The notes: generated by a model not told the origin, from the letters alone. DNA of 64,000 nucleotides from Streptomyces sp. Je 1-369 (GCF_026810505.1 NZ_CP101750.1:3935254-3999253); one strand, 5' to 3'; shown: positions 25,961 to 34,135, counted from the stretch's first letter. Translations and numbers: made by a program.

Positions 25961-26995
25961 CTACCCGTGACGGCCGCCCCGCCTCCCCAGCCGCTTCCAG
26001 CCGAACACGGCGAGCAGCACCGCCCCGACGACGATCGCGCCCGTCTTGAGGCCTCCCTCGGCCCCGGAGTCCCCGCCCCCGTCGCCGGACCCCGCACCGC
26101 CGCCCGACGATCCGTCGGAGTCGCCCCCCGACCCGCCGCCCGGCGCCTCGACGGGCTTGACCTCGCTCTGCTCGCCCTCGGTGCCGTACATCAGCGTGGT
26201 CCCGTCGAGCGTGTACGTCACCGACTCGCCCTGCCGCTGCAACGGCACGCTCAGGCGGCCCTTGCGCTGCGGCTTCCGACCGGCGCCCTGCCACGCGTAC
26301 CGGATGCCGCCGAAGTACCCGCGCACCGCGAGCTGTTCACCGTCGGGCGAGAAGGCACCGTCGGTCACCCACAGGTCGATCTCGGAGATCCGCTTGAAGA
26401 CGTTCGTGCTCGACGCGGACATCCGCTCCGGGCCCTCGTAGAGGCCGCCGCCGTCCTCGTTCTTGCTCACGATGTAGATCCGGCCGGTCTTCGGGTGCAC
26501 CATCAGCGCCTCCGCGTCCCGCGCCCCGTCGGCGTACTTCACGACGTACTGCGTGGCGCGGACCGTCTGGTCCTTCAGGGTCTTCGGCTCGGGGAGCTTG
26601 TAGACCCAGACGTTCGACCAGGTGCCGTTGAGGTTGTCGCCGATGTCGCCGACGTAGATGTTGCCGTCGCCGCCGACCGAGATCGCCTCGACGTCGCGCG
26701 GCGCGCCCACGCCGGTCATCGTCACGGTGGCGACGGTCTTCCCCGTCTTCGAGTCGACCGCGTACAGGAAGGCGCCCTTGTCCTGGTCGTTGTGCGTCCA
26801 GTAGACGCCCGGGTGGGCGCGGGACGCGGCGAGGCCGCTGGACTCGACGATGCGCGGGTCCTCGATCGTGAACCCGTCGTGGTCGTCGGCCGCGGCGGGC
26901 ACGGCGGCGGCCACGGTGAGCACCAGCGCGGCGCCGATACCGGCGAGGACAGACGGAACAGACGGAGCACACGGAAAAGCCCGAAGCGAACGCAT
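25961..26995 (-). CDS. secreted, membrane-anchored beta-propeller-like protein
   Basis: A 344-residue exported protein: signal peptide VLAGIGAALVLTVAAAVPAAA, then a region of about 240 residues with propeller-type strands (GVYWTHNDQDKGAFLYAVD, DVEAISVGGDGNIYVGDIGD, DAEALMVHPKTGRIYIVSKN, VTDGAFSPDGEQLAVRGYFG), then a Gly/Ser/Asp-rich linker and a C-terminal helix KTGAIVVGAVLLAVFGW with basic residues after it. It is probably an extracellular protein tethered by its C-terminus. No catalytic motif is evident and I do not recognise a named family. It stands alone between convergent and divergent neighbours. Confidence 0.75.
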   Translation of the reverse strand: MRSLRAFPCAPSVPSVLAGIGAALVLTVAAAVPAAADDHDGFTIEDPRIVESSGLAASRAHPGVYWTHNDQDKGAFLYAVDSKTGKTVATVTMTGVGAPRDVEAISVGGDGNIYVGDIGDNLNGTWSNVWVYKLPEPKTLKDQTVRATQYVVKYADGARDAEALMVHPKTGRIYIVSKNEDGGGLYEGPERMSASSTNVFKRISEIDLWVTDGAFSPDGEQLAVRGYFGGIRYAWQGAGRKPQRKGRLSVPLQRQGESVTYTLDGTTLMYGTEGEQSEVKPVEAPGGGSGGDSDGSSGGGAGSGDGGGDSGAEGGLKTGAIVVGAVLLAVFGWKRLGRRGGRHG

Positions 26996-27129
26996 GGGCC
27001 AAGCGTGCCACTAGCCCGGGTCCTCCCTCCCCCCGGTCCTCCCTCCCCCTGCCCGCGAGCCTCCCCCCGCCCGCGAGCGTGCGCAGCCTCACATCGCAGC
27101 CGACCGCCCTCATCCGGGATGATGAGCGG

Positions 27130-27840
27130 ATGCTCAGGTTCATGTTCGTCGGCGACTCGATGACCATCGGAAGCGCCGGGGAACACACCTGGCGCTTCCG
27201 GATGTGGCAGCACCTGCGCGGCACCCTCGGCCCCGAGGGCGTCGCCGTGGTCGGCCCGCGCACGGCGCTCCACGACAAGGCGACGGGAGAGCCGGTCTCC
27301 CACGACCACCACCCCGCCACGTCCCCGGACTTCCCCCGCAACCACCTCGCGGGCTGGGGCGAGGGCTGGCTGCACCTGGCGCCGCAGATCGCCGGCGCGC
27401 TCACCCGCGACCCCGCCGACGTCCTGCTCGTCTCCCTCGGCCTCATCGACCTCGGCTTCTACACGAACGCGGAGCAAACCGCCGACAACGTCCGCGCCTT
27501 CGTCACGGCGGCCCGCTCGGCCAACCCGCACGTGCGGATGGTCCTGCTCCCCGTCATACCGAACATCCGCGCCGAATCGGACGCCCCGTTCGCCGCCGAG
27601 GTCACCCGCTTCAACGAACTCCTCGCGAAGGCGGCCACGGACCTGGACACGCCCCGCTCCCCGCTCCTGCTGGCCTCGCGCCCGCCGTCGTACGACATCC
27701 ACGTCGACACGTACGACGGCACGCACCCGAACGCGAGCGGTGAACACAGGCTGGCGGCGGCCTTCGCCGACGCGCTGTCCCAGGCGTGGGACATCGGTGG
27801 CCCCTACGACCGTGCCTCGCTCCTCACACCCACCGTGTGA
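27130..27840 (+). CDS. SGNH/GDSL-type hydrolase
   Basis: About 236 residues of the SGNH fold. Block I is LRFMFVGDSMTIGSAGE with the nucleophile Ser in GDSM; the Asp/His pair is in YDGTHPNASGEHRLA near the C-terminus. The block III Asn is less clear (VLLPVIPN). No signal peptide is present, so it appears cytoplasmic. It probably hydrolyses an ester or acyl group of unknown substrate. I choose ATG 27130; the upstream extension to 27079 lies in C-rich repetitive spacer. The last codons and stop fall in the first copy of a 17-bp tandem repeat. Confidence 0.8.
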   Translation: MLRFMFVGDSMTIGSAGEHTWRFRMWQHLRGTLGPEGVAVVGPRTALHDKATGEPVSHDHHPATSPDFPRNHLAGWGEGWLHLAPQIAGALTRDPADVLLVSLGLIDLGFYTNAEQTADNVRAFVTAARSANPHVRMVLLPVIPNIRAESDAPFAAEVTRFNELLAKAATDLDTPRSPLLLASRPPSYDIHVDTYDGTHPNASGEHRLAAAFADALSQAWDIGGPYDRASLLTPTV

Positions 27841-27874
27841 TCACACCCACCGGCTGATCACACCCACCGGCTGA
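27824..27874. repeat. three 17-bp tandem repeats joining two convergent gene ends
   Basis: TCACACCCACCGGCTGA occurs at 27841-27857 and 27858-27874; a variant ending GTGTGA occupies 27824-27840. The first copy ends with the TGA of the SGNH gene. The third copy begins with TCA, the TGA of the MBL gene on the other strand. Each copy thus carries stop triplets on both strands. The first copy is itself an inverted repeat (TCACAC/GTGTGA). Confidence 0.9.
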
Positions 27875-28760
27875 TCGCGAACTTCTGCCCCTCGCGGCGC
27901 ACTTCCACGGCGCCCGGCCCGGCGAAGTGCGCCGGAATCACCAGCTCGCCCTCGTCGGCGGCCCGCCCGAGGACCCGGACGCGCGAGGCGGCCGCCTCCT
28001 TCGGGTCCTCGCAGAAGGCGCTGCTGCAGCACGGTTCGAGGATCTGCACCGGTACGTGCAGGAGGTCACCGGCGAAGACCGCGCGGTCGGTGCCGGACTT
28101 CAGCCGCAGCACGGACGAGCCGGGGGTGTGGCCGGGCGCGGACTCCAGGGTGAGGTGGGAGTCGATGCGGTGCGTGCCCTCCCACAGCACGGCCTGACCG
28201 GCGTCGACGACGGGGGCGATGCTGTCCGCGAAGCCGTACCTGTGGTCCGCGCGGACGGCGTCCCCGCGCCCGGGGCCGTAGAAGGCGTGGTCGGCGGCCG
28301 GAACGAGGTAGGTGGCGTTGGGGAAGGTGGGCACCCAACTGCCGCCCACGTTGCGCGTGTTCCATCCGATGTGGTCACCGTGGAGGTGCGTGTTGACGAC
28401 GACGTCGACGTCCTCGGGGCGCACGCCCACCGCGGCGAGCCGGTCCAGGTAGTCCGTGTCCAGGCCCTCGAAGGCGGGCACCCCGGGCCGCTCCCTGCCG
28501 TTGCCGATGCCCGTGTCGACGAGGACGGTCCCGCCCTCGCTCCTGAGCACCCAGGTCTGGATGACCGCGAGGGCGTCGCCGCTGCCCGGGTCCCAGTGGT
28601 CGGGCGCGAGCCACTCCTCGTTGCCGCGCCACACCTCATCGGGCACCTCGGGCGCGATGACCTCCGCCGCGAGCGGGAACCTCGCGACCTCCACCACCCG
28701 GCTGACCTCGACGTCGCCCAACACGACTGTCTGCGCACTCAGTTCACTCGGTTCGCTCAT
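27858..28760 (-). CDS. MBL-fold metallo-hydrolase
   Basis: A 300-residue metallo-beta-lactamase-fold enzyme. The metal motif is VVNTHLHGDHIGWNTRN near residue 124, preceded by VLVDTGIGNG. Downstream ligands are in TLESAPGHTPGSSVL and AVFAGDLLHVP, with a C-terminal PAHFAGPG. The arrangement resembles quorum-quenching lactonase-like and related hydrolases. TAGGTT at 28767-28772 is six bases before the ATG on the minus strand, a leaderless promoter. It is divergent from an AraC regulator 89 bp away, its likely controller. Confidence 0.88.
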   Translation of the reverse strand: MSEPSELSAQTVVLGDVEVSRVVEVARFPLAAEVIAPEVPDEVWRGNEEWLAPDHWDPGSGDALAVIQTWVLRSEGGTVLVDTGIGNGRERPGVPAFEGLDTDYLDRLAAVGVRPEDVDVVVNTHLHGDHIGWNTRNVGGSWVPTFPNATYLVPAADHAFYGPGRGDAVRADHRYGFADSIAPVVDAGQAVLWEGTHRIDSHLTLESAPGHTPGSSVLRLKSGTDRAVFAGDLLHVPVQILEPCCSSAFCEDPKEAAASRVRVLGRAADEGELVIPAHFAGPGAVEVRREGQKFAISRWV

Positions 28761-28849
28761 GGACTCAACCTATGGAGGGCGGCGCGAGTGTCTCAATGCC
28801 CGCCCACCTCAACCGGATACGCGTACGTCTCACGCATTAGGCTCCCGGC

Positions 28850-29848
28850 ATGGACGTGGTCAGTGATGCGATCTCGGCGGCACGGGTCGGACAGCCGGTC
28901 TCCAACCGGATCAGGGCGTCGGGCTCGTGGTGCGCCAGGATCCCCTCGTACGACGGACTCGGCTTCCGCGTACTCCTGGAGGGGAGTTGCTGGCTGCTGC
29001 CCGACGACGGCGGCGCCCCGTTCGTGCTCGCGGCGGGTGATGTGGTGCTGCTGCCGCGCGGCTCGGGGCACATCCTCGCGGACTCGCCCGCCGACGGACG
29101 AGCGGTGGAGCGGGCGACGCCCTTCGACCTCTGGCTGGAGAAGCACGCCCTGCCGGTGACGCACGACCACGCGCCCGGCGGCTCCCCCGGGCCCGCGGTC
29201 GAGATGCTCTGCGGCAAGTACCACCTGGACCGCGGCCAGGCGCACCCGCTGCTCGACGAGATCCCCGACATCGTCCACCTGCCCCGCCGCCCCGGTCACC
29301 ACCCCGAGCTGCAGGCCGCGATCGACCTGCTCGGCAGGGAGGCGGGCGCGTCCCGCTGCGGCGCCGACGTGGCCGTGGCCGGCCTCCTCGACCTGCTCCT
29401 GGTCTACATGGTGCGCGCCTGGCTGGAGGCCTCCCAGGCCGACTCCCACTCCATGGCCCGCTGGCCCGCCGCACTCAGCGACCCGGTCGTCGCACGCGCC
29501 CTGCGCCACCTCCACGAGGCCCCCGAAGCACCGTGGACCAACGAGGTACTGGCGGCCCGCACGGGCGTCTCGCGCGCCACGCTCGCCCGCCGCTTCACGA
29601 CCCTCGTGGGCCGCGCCCCCATGGCGTACCTCACCTGGTGGCGCATGTCCCGCGCGGCCCTCCTCCTGCGCGACTCGACGGCCTCCCTGGACTCGGTGGC
29701 CCGGCAGGTCGGCTACAGCTCCCCGTACGCCCTCTCCCACGCCTTCACGCGGGCGTTCGGCACGACCCCCGGCCGCTACCGGGCCCGGAGCGCGGAGGAC
29801 CTCAGCCCGACTGCTCGCTCCGAGCCCGTTCGGACATCAGCCGGGTGA
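28850..29848 (+). CDS. AraC-family regulator with N-terminal cupin domain
   Basis: A 332-residue regulator. The N-terminal cupin_6-type sensor includes VLLEGSCWLLPDDGGAPFVL and DVVLLPRGSGHILAD; the C-terminus has two helix-turn-helix motifs (WTNEVLAARTGVSRATLARR and SLDSVARQVGYSSPYALSHA, ending FGTTPGRYR). It is divergent from the MBL hydrolase and probably controls it. TAGGCT at 28838-28843 is six bases before the ATG, so the mRNA looks leaderless. Its last 47 bases overlap the end of the convergent membrane-protein gene. Confidence 0.9.
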   Translation: MDVVSDAISAARVGQPVSNRIRASGSWCARIPSYDGLGFRVLLEGSCWLLPDDGGAPFVLAAGDVVLLPRGSGHILADSPADGRAVERATPFDLWLEKHALPVTHDHAPGGSPGPAVEMLCGKYHLDRGQAHPLLDEIPDIVHLPRRPGHHPELQAAIDLLGREAGASRCGADVAVAGLLDLLLVYMVRAWLEASQADSHSMARWPAALSDPVVARALRHLHEAPEAPWTNEVLAARTGVSRATLARRFTTLVGRAPMAYLTWWRMSRAALLLRDSTASLDSVARQVGYSSPYALSHAFTRAFGTTPGRYRARSAEDLSPTARSEPVRTSAG

Positions 29849-30980
29849 CGAACTGCAGGTCGTCGCTGTCGTAGTGGCGGCTCTCCGTGTCCTTGCCGCT
29901 GACGAAGGTGATCACGGTGCCGGTGCGGACCATCGTGTGGTTGGTGGTCTCGGTGACGTACCCCCCGCCGCGGCTCTCGGACAGGGAGAACGCGATGAGT
30001 TCGTCGCCGACCGCCGGCATCGTCATCCGCCGCGCACCCTCCTCGGCCGCCTCCCGGCTCCGCGCGCGGAAGGCGTCGGAGGCCTTGCCCACACTCGGGT
30101 ACGCGAGGACCCGGAACTCGGTGTCCATGCCGTAGCTCGGCAGGTACTCGGCCCTGCCCTCGTACGTCGAGCCGTCGTCCTGCGAGGAGACCTCAGCGGC
30201 GGGCGGACTGCTCATCGTCCAGCCCGACGCCAGACTGGTCGCGTCGGGCAGCACCCGCACGACCGCGTCGGCATCGGCGAGCGCCTCGGGCTTCCAGTCC
30301 CCGCCGCCCTTGCCGCCCTCACCCGCAGCACTGCCGGACCCGCTGCCGGACCCGCTGCCCGACCCGTCCCCCGCGCCGCCCACCGCGGCGTCGCCCGCGT
30401 CCACCCCGGAGGCCGCCACCCCGCCCCCGCCCGCCGAGTCGTCACCGTCGAACGCCTTCGTGCCGCCGTAGACGGCGAGGACCACGAGGGCGGCGAGGAC
30501 GGCCAGGCACGCGACGAGCGCCGTGCGCCCGGCCGGGGTGTTGCTGAAGGTCACGGGTCCCAGCGACAGCGTGCTGCCCCGCACCTTCGCGCCGCCGTCG
30601 ATCACGATGCTGCCCGTGTACTGCCGCGGCGGGTCGGGCGGGGGTGCCGGTTCGGACTGCGGTGGCGGATCGGACGGCGGTGGCGGCGGCACGGCCGGAG
30701 GCGGGCCCGCGAGCGCCTGCGCCAACGCCTGCGCGAGTCCGGCGGCGAACTCCGGGTCCGCGGCGACCCGCTCCCGTACGGCCGCCGTCAGCGCGGCCAG
30801 CGCCTCCGGGTCCCGCGGCCGCTCGTCCACGACGGCCAGCGCGGCCTGCCCGGACGGCTCGGCCCCGACGCGCCGCCGCACGAGGTCGGAGACGCTCTGC
30901 CCCACCTCGGCCCCCACGGCCCCCGCCGCACCACCGGCGAACCCGGCCACCACGCGCACCGCTTCAGCAACGACATCCAT
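29802..30980 (-). CDS. single-pass membrane protein with Pro-rich and Gly/Ser-rich linkers
   Basis: About 392 residues, not recognised as a named family. Order: an Ala/Glu-rich helical N-terminus, a Pro-rich stretch near residue 115, a short strand region (SIVIDGGAKVRGSTLSLGPV), one membrane helix (TALVACLAVLAALVVLAVYGG), a Gly/Ser repeat linker, then a ~160-residue extracellular domain with RVLPDATSLASGWTMSSPP and GDELIAFSLSESRGGGYVTE. The outer domain resembles small sensor-like or substrate-binding modules, but this is weak. Start ATG 30980 is chosen over TTG 30998. Its 3' end overlaps the AraC gene by 47 bases, tail to tail. Confidence 0.7.
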   Translation of the reverse strand: MDVVAEAVRVVAGFAGGAAGAVGAEVGQSVSDLVRRRVGAEPSGQAALAVVDERPRDPEALAALTAAVRERVAADPEFAAGLAQALAQALAGPPPAVPPPPPSDPPPQSEPAPPPDPPRQYTGSIVIDGGAKVRGSTLSLGPVTFSNTPAGRTALVACLAVLAALVVLAVYGGTKAFDGDDSAGGGGVAASGVDAGDAAVGGAGDGSGSGSGSGSGSAAGEGGKGGGDWKPEALADADAVVRVLPDATSLASGWTMSSPPAAEVSSQDDGSTYEGRAEYLPSYGMDTEFRVLAYPSVGKASDAFRARSREAAEEGARRMTMPAVGDELIAFSLSESRGGGYVTETTNHTMVRTGTVITFVSGKDTESRHYDSDDLQFVTRLMSERARSEQSG

Positions 30981-31046
30981 GGGCTCATTGTCAGTCAAGT
31001 CACTACAGACGCAATGGAGTTGACGCGCATCGCGGGCGATGGACGG

Positions 31047-31553
31047 TCAAGCCGCCCGCGTCAGCCGGTTCGCGAGCGTCGACATCGTGTACGTACCGAT
31101 GCCGAGGACGACTTCGAGGGCGTTGCGTTCGGTGTGACCGTGGGCGAGGAACGCCTTGAGGTCGTCGTCCGGGACGCCGCCCGCCGTCGCGAGGACGGCG
31201 AGCGTGAACTCCCGTACGGCCTCCAGGCGTTCGTCGCCGAGGGGCCGCTGCTCGCGCAGGGCGGCCACCAGCTCCGCCCCCGCGCCCAGCTTGCGCAGCT
31301 TGCCGGTGTGCAGGGTGACGCAGATGTGACACTCGTTGCGGGCGGCGACGGTCATGATGACGACCTCGCGGGCGACGGGGTCGAGGGTCGTCCGGTCGAA
31401 GGCGGCGGTCATCTCAAGGAACCCGTTGAGGAGTTCGGGCGACTCGGCGAGCCGCGCGACGGCGTCCGGCACCTGCCCGAAGGCGGCGGCGGTGCGCTCC
31501 ATCGCGGGGCGGGAGTCGGACGGTGCGGTCTCCAGTGTGTGCGCGGTGAACAC
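31047..31553 (-). CDS. carboxymuconolactone decarboxylase / AhpD-like protein
   Basis: A 168-residue CMD-fold protein. The redox pair is visible as NECHICVTLHTGKLRKLGAG, the CxxC plus His arrangement of AhpD-type peroxidase partners. Further support comes from DPVAREVVIMTVAAR upstream. It probably has thiol peroxidase or reductant activity. GTG 31553 has AGGGGG five to six bases upstream. Only 23 bp separate it from the divergent MarR gene, so its promoter must lie within the MarR coding start. MarR regulation in response to oxidants or electrophiles is likely but inferred. Confidence 0.87.
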   Translation of the reverse strand: MFTAHTLETAPSDSRPAMERTAAAFGQVPDAVARLAESPELLNGFLEMTAAFDRTTLDPVAREVVIMTVAARNECHICVTLHTGKLRKLGAGAELVAALREQRPLGDERLEAVREFTLAVLATAGGVPDDDLKAFLAHGHTERNALEVVLGIGTYTMSTLANRLTRAA

Positions 31554-31569
31554 GAGTACCCCCTAAAAT

Positions 31570-31606
31570 CGACAACATGGTTGACGAAAAGAAGGTAAAC
31601 CAGGTT
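31570..31606. promoter_or_regulatory. MarR-type operator candidates on the MarR start codon
   Basis: CAAC-ATG-GTTG (31573-31583) is an inverted repeat whose centre is the ATG of the MarR gene; the arms extend to 7 of 8 matches as TCGACAAC/GTTGACGA. A second site, AACC-A-GGTT, lies at 31598-31606 within codons 8-10. The MarR -10 box TAAAAT is at 31564-31569, seven bases before the ATG. Binding here would block the leaderless MarR start and the divergent promoter together. Confidence 0.6.
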
Positions 31607-32137
31607 GTCGGAACGGACAAGGGGAGCGACGGAAAGAGGACCGACGGGAAGGGGACCGACGGGAAGGGGACCGCGGACCGGCCGGGATACGAGCTCCCCC
31701 TCCTCCTCTTCGCCGGTTTCCGCACCCTCATCGACCGCCTCCACGCCGAACTCGCCCGCCAGGGCCACCCCGACGTGCGCCCCGCCCACGGCTTCGCCAT
31801 GCAGGCGATCGGGCCGGACGGTGCCACCGCCAGCGAGGTCGGACGCCGCCTCGGCGTCTCCAAGCAGGCGGCGGGCAAGACGGTCGACCGCCTCATCACC
31901 CTCGGCTACGCGGCCCGCACCGAAGACCCCGCCGACGCCCGCCGCAAACTCGTCCGCCTCACCCCGCACGGCATCGACGCGCTCCGCCGCTCGGCGACGG
32001 TCTTCGACGAGCTGCGCGCGGAGTGGGCGGCGTCCCTGGGCGCGGACCACCTGGCCGACCTGGAGTCGTCCCTCCGCGCGGTCGTACCGCCGGACGCGTT
32101 CCGCCTCGACGCGGCGGGGTGGCTGGGCGGCTCGTGA
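31577..32137 (+). CDS. MarR-family regulator
   Basis: A 186-residue winged-helix protein. After a ~35-residue hydrophilic N-terminus come GYELPLLLFAGFRTLIDRLH and the DNA-binding region GATASEVGRRLGVSKQAAGKTVDRL, with the wing ARTEDPADARRKLVRLTPHG. The N-terminus contains an in-frame 15-bp tandem duplication (31638-31667) that yields repeated TDGKG. It is divergent from the AhpD-like gene by 23 bp with operators overlapping its own start, so autoregulation is likely. TAAAAT plus seven bases indicates a leaderless transcript. Confidence 0.88.
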   Translation: MVDEKKVNQVVGTDKGSDGKRTDGKGTDGKGTADRPGYELPLLLFAGFRTLIDRLHAELARQGHPDVRPAHGFAMQAIGPDGATASEVGRRLGVSKQAAGKTVDRLITLGYAARTEDPADARRKLVRLTPHGIDALRRSATVFDELRAEWAASLGADHLADLESSLRAVVPPDAFRLDAAGWLGGS

Positions 32138-32168
32138 CCGGACGTGACCTTGTCACCGTGCGTATCGT

Positions 32169-32184
32169 TACGACGACCGTCGTA
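32169..32184. promoter_or_regulatory. inverted repeat in the MarR-aldo/keto reductase spacer
   Basis: TACGAC-GACC-GTCGTA is a perfect 6-4-6 inverted repeat in the 205-bp gap after the MarR gene. It could be an operator for the downstream aldo/keto reductase gene; its stem is too short to be a convincing terminator. I see no other feature or credible small gene in this gap. Confidence 0.4.
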
Positions 32185-32342
32185 GATGTGATGACCGACA
32201 GGATCGAGATGGCCGACGACGCGGCACCGCCGTGGACCTCGTCCTCCAGACCGACGACTTCCCCCGCGACTGACCCGGCCCCGCCCCGGACCGCCGTAAC
32301 CCCCTTGCCTGGAGCCCACTCCACCCCGTTGGCTGGACTCCC

Positions 32343-33335
32343 ATGAAGTACACGCAGCTGGGACGTACAGGGCTCAAGGTCAGCCGGCTCACGCTCGGGA
32401 CCATGAACTTCGGGCCGCTCACCAACGAACCCGACAGCCACACGCTCATGGACGCCGCGCTCGACGCGGGCGTCAACTTCTTCGACACCGCCAACACCTA
32501 CGGCCAGAGCGTCGGCAAGGGCCGTACCGAGGAGATACTCGGCACCTGGTTCACACAAGGAGGCGGCCGCCGCGACAAGGTCGTGCTGGCCACCAAGGTG
32601 TACGGCGACATGGCCCCGCACGGGGAAGAGCCCTGGCCCAACCACGACCGGCTCTCCGCGCTCAGCATCCGCCGCGCCGTCGACGCGAGCCTCAGGCGGC
32701 TGCAGACCGACCACATCGATCTCTACCAGTTCCACCACATCGACCGGCTGACACCGTTCGAGGAGATCTGGCAGGCCGTCGACGTCCTCGTCAAGCAGGG
32801 CAAGATCCTCTACGTGGGCTCCTCCAACTTCCCCGGCTACAAGATCGCCCAGGCCAACGAGACCGCCCGGCGCCTCGGCGGCTACGGCCTCGTCAGCGAG
32901 CAGTGCCTCTACAACCTCGCCGCCCGCGACGCCGAGATGGAGGTCCTCCCCGCCTCGCGGGACTACGGCCTCGGCGTCATCCCGTGGTCGCCGCTGCACG
33001 GCGGACTGCTCGGGGGCGTGCTGAAGAAGGAGGGCGAGGGCTCGCGCCGCACCGGCGGCCGCGCCGCCGCCGACCTCGCGAAGCCGGAGGTCCGGGCGCG
33101 CGTCCAGGCGTACGAGGACCTGCTCGACAAGCACGGCCTCGAGCCCGGCGAGGTCGCGCTGGCGTGGCTGCTGTCCCGGCCCGGCGTCACCGCGCCGATC
33201 GTCGGCCCCCGCACGTCCGAGCAGCTCGAATCCGCACTGCGCGCGGTCGAGCTCGAACTGTCCGGCGAGGTCCTCGACGCACTGGACGAGATCTTCCCCG
33301 GCCCCGGCCCCTCACCGGAGTCCTTCGCCTGGTGA
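32343..33335 (+). CDS. aldo/keto reductase
   Basis: A 330-residue NADPH-dependent TIM-barrel reductase. The N-terminus MKYTQLGRTGLKVSRLTLGT is typical. Catalytic tetrad candidates are Asp/Tyr in FFDTANTYGQS, Lys in VVLATKVYG and His in YQFHHIDRLTP. The C-terminal SRPGVTAPIVGPRTSEQLES binds the cofactor. It probably reduces carbonyl groups of small metabolites. ATG 32343 has a weak GGA nine bases upstream. It is followed immediately by a hexamer repeat starting on the stop codon. Confidence 0.9.
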   Translation: MKYTQLGRTGLKVSRLTLGTMNFGPLTNEPDSHTLMDAALDAGVNFFDTANTYGQSVGKGRTEEILGTWFTQGGGRRDKVVLATKVYGDMAPHGEEPWPNHDRLSALSIRRAVDASLRRLQTDHIDLYQFHHIDRLTPFEEIWQAVDVLVKQGKILYVGSSNFPGYKIAQANETARRLGGYGLVSEQCLYNLAARDAEMEVLPASRDYGLGVIPWSPLHGGLLGGVLKKEGEGSRRTGGRAAADLAKPEVRARVQAYEDLLDKHGLEPGEVALAWLLSRPGVTAPIVGPRTSEQLESALRAVELELSGEVLDALDEIFPGPGPSPESFAW

Positions 33336-33378
33336 GGGTGAGGGTGCGGGCACGGGCACGGGCACGGGTACGGGTGGA
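33331..33378. repeat. eight hexamer repeats beginning at the aldo/keto reductase stop
   Basis: Eight consecutive six-base units: GGTGAG twice, GGTGCG, GGCACG three times, GGTACG and GGTGGA. The first unit contains the TGA stop of the reductase gene. The array runs toward the convergent small membrane-protein gene and no function is evident. Confidence 0.85.
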
Positions 33379-33437
33379 GTAAGCAAGGTGGCGGCCGCGC
33401 GCGTCGGCTCACCGCCCAACGGCCGACCGCCTCACGG

Positions 33438-33527
33438 CTAACCGCCGAGCGCGGCCGCCACCGCCACCACGACGAACATCAGCACGAGCACACCGGCCAT
33501 GATCCGGTTTCTGGTTTTCGGGTCCAC
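33438..33527 (-). CDS. 29-residue single-helix membrane protein
   Basis: A GTG-initiated frame of 29 codons: MDPKTRNRIMAG, then a hydrophobic helix reading VLVLMFVVVAVAAALGG, then TAG. A basic N-terminus plus one ~18-residue helix is typical of small membrane proteins. Codon third positions are mostly G or C, as in neighbouring genes. TAACCT at 33535-33540 lies seven bases before the GTG, a leaderless-type promoter that overlaps the stop of the upstream cyclic phosphodiesterase gene. The function is unknown; it may be a regulator or subunit of a membrane complex. Confidence 0.6.
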   Translation of the reverse strand: MDPKTRNRIMAGVLVLMFVVVAVAAALGG

Positions 33528-33537
33528 GCAGACGAGG

Positions 33538-34128
33538 TTAACCGGCGCCGCCCGCCGCCCCCGCGCCGCCTCCCAGTACCCAGCGCCCGACCACCTCGTA
33601 CCGGGGCCGCTCCCCCGCCACCCCGCTGCTCGGCAGATTGCTGCGTACGAGGGTCAGCTCCCGCACCGTCCACGCGGTGCCCTCGAAGGCGGCGAGCGCG
33701 TCCGCGTACGGGCCGAGATCGCCCTCACCCCGGGTCCGCGCCAGCGTCAGGTGCGGGCGGTAGTGCCGGTGCTCCTCCATCGGCACGCCCGCCTTCCGCG
33801 CCGCCGCGTCCGCCCGCGCGGCAAGCAGCCGCAACGCCGCCACGTCCCCCGCGGCGCCCGCCCACAGCGCCCGGTCCCCGAAGTGGCCGCCACCGCGCAG
33901 GGCGAGGGAGAACGGGGGTGTGCGGTGCGCGGCCCGCTCCAGGCGTGCGGTGAGGTCCGGGACCGTGGCGTCGTCGACCTCAGCCATGAAGGCGAGAGTG
34001 AAGTGCCAGCTGACGCGGGCCGTCCAGCGCAGCCCGTCGGCGCCGGGCAGCTCCTTCAACGCGTGCGCCGCGGTGGCCAGTTCGGTGGTCGCGGAGTCCG
34101 GCGGGAGGACCGCGGCGAAGAGTCTCAT
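33538..34128 (-). CDS. thpR: RNA 2',3'-cyclic phosphodiesterase (LigT/ThpR-like)
   Basis: A 196-residue 2H phosphoesterase. The two catalytic HxT motifs are WHFTLAFM (residues ~41-48) and RPHLTLART (~128-136), and the N-terminus MRLFAAVLPPDS is standard. It hydrolyses 2',3'-cyclic phosphate termini on RNA; 2'-5' ligase activity is known for some members. The C-terminus ends in a Gly/Ala run. TAGCGT on the minus strand (34136-34141) lies seven bases before the ATG, suggesting a leaderless mRNA. That box overlaps the divergent GNAT promoter. Confidence 0.88.
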   Translation of the reverse strand: MRLFAAVLPPDSATTELATAAHALKELPGADGLRWTARVSWHFTLAFMAEVDDATVPDLTARLERAAHRTPPFSLALRGGGHFGDRALWAGAAGDVAALRLLAARADAAARKAGVPMEEHRHYRPHLTLARTRGEGDLGPYADALAAFEGTAWTVRELTLVRSNLPSSGVAGERPRYEVVGRWVLGGGAGAAGGAG

Positions 34129-34135
34129 GAGAGTG

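Noticed and set aside
27003..27078. C-rich repeated spacer before the SGNH gene as a promoter element
   Set aside because: It contains two GGTCCTCCCTCCCC copies and two CCCGCGAGC copies but no recognisable promoter or hairpin; it looks like low-complexity spacer.
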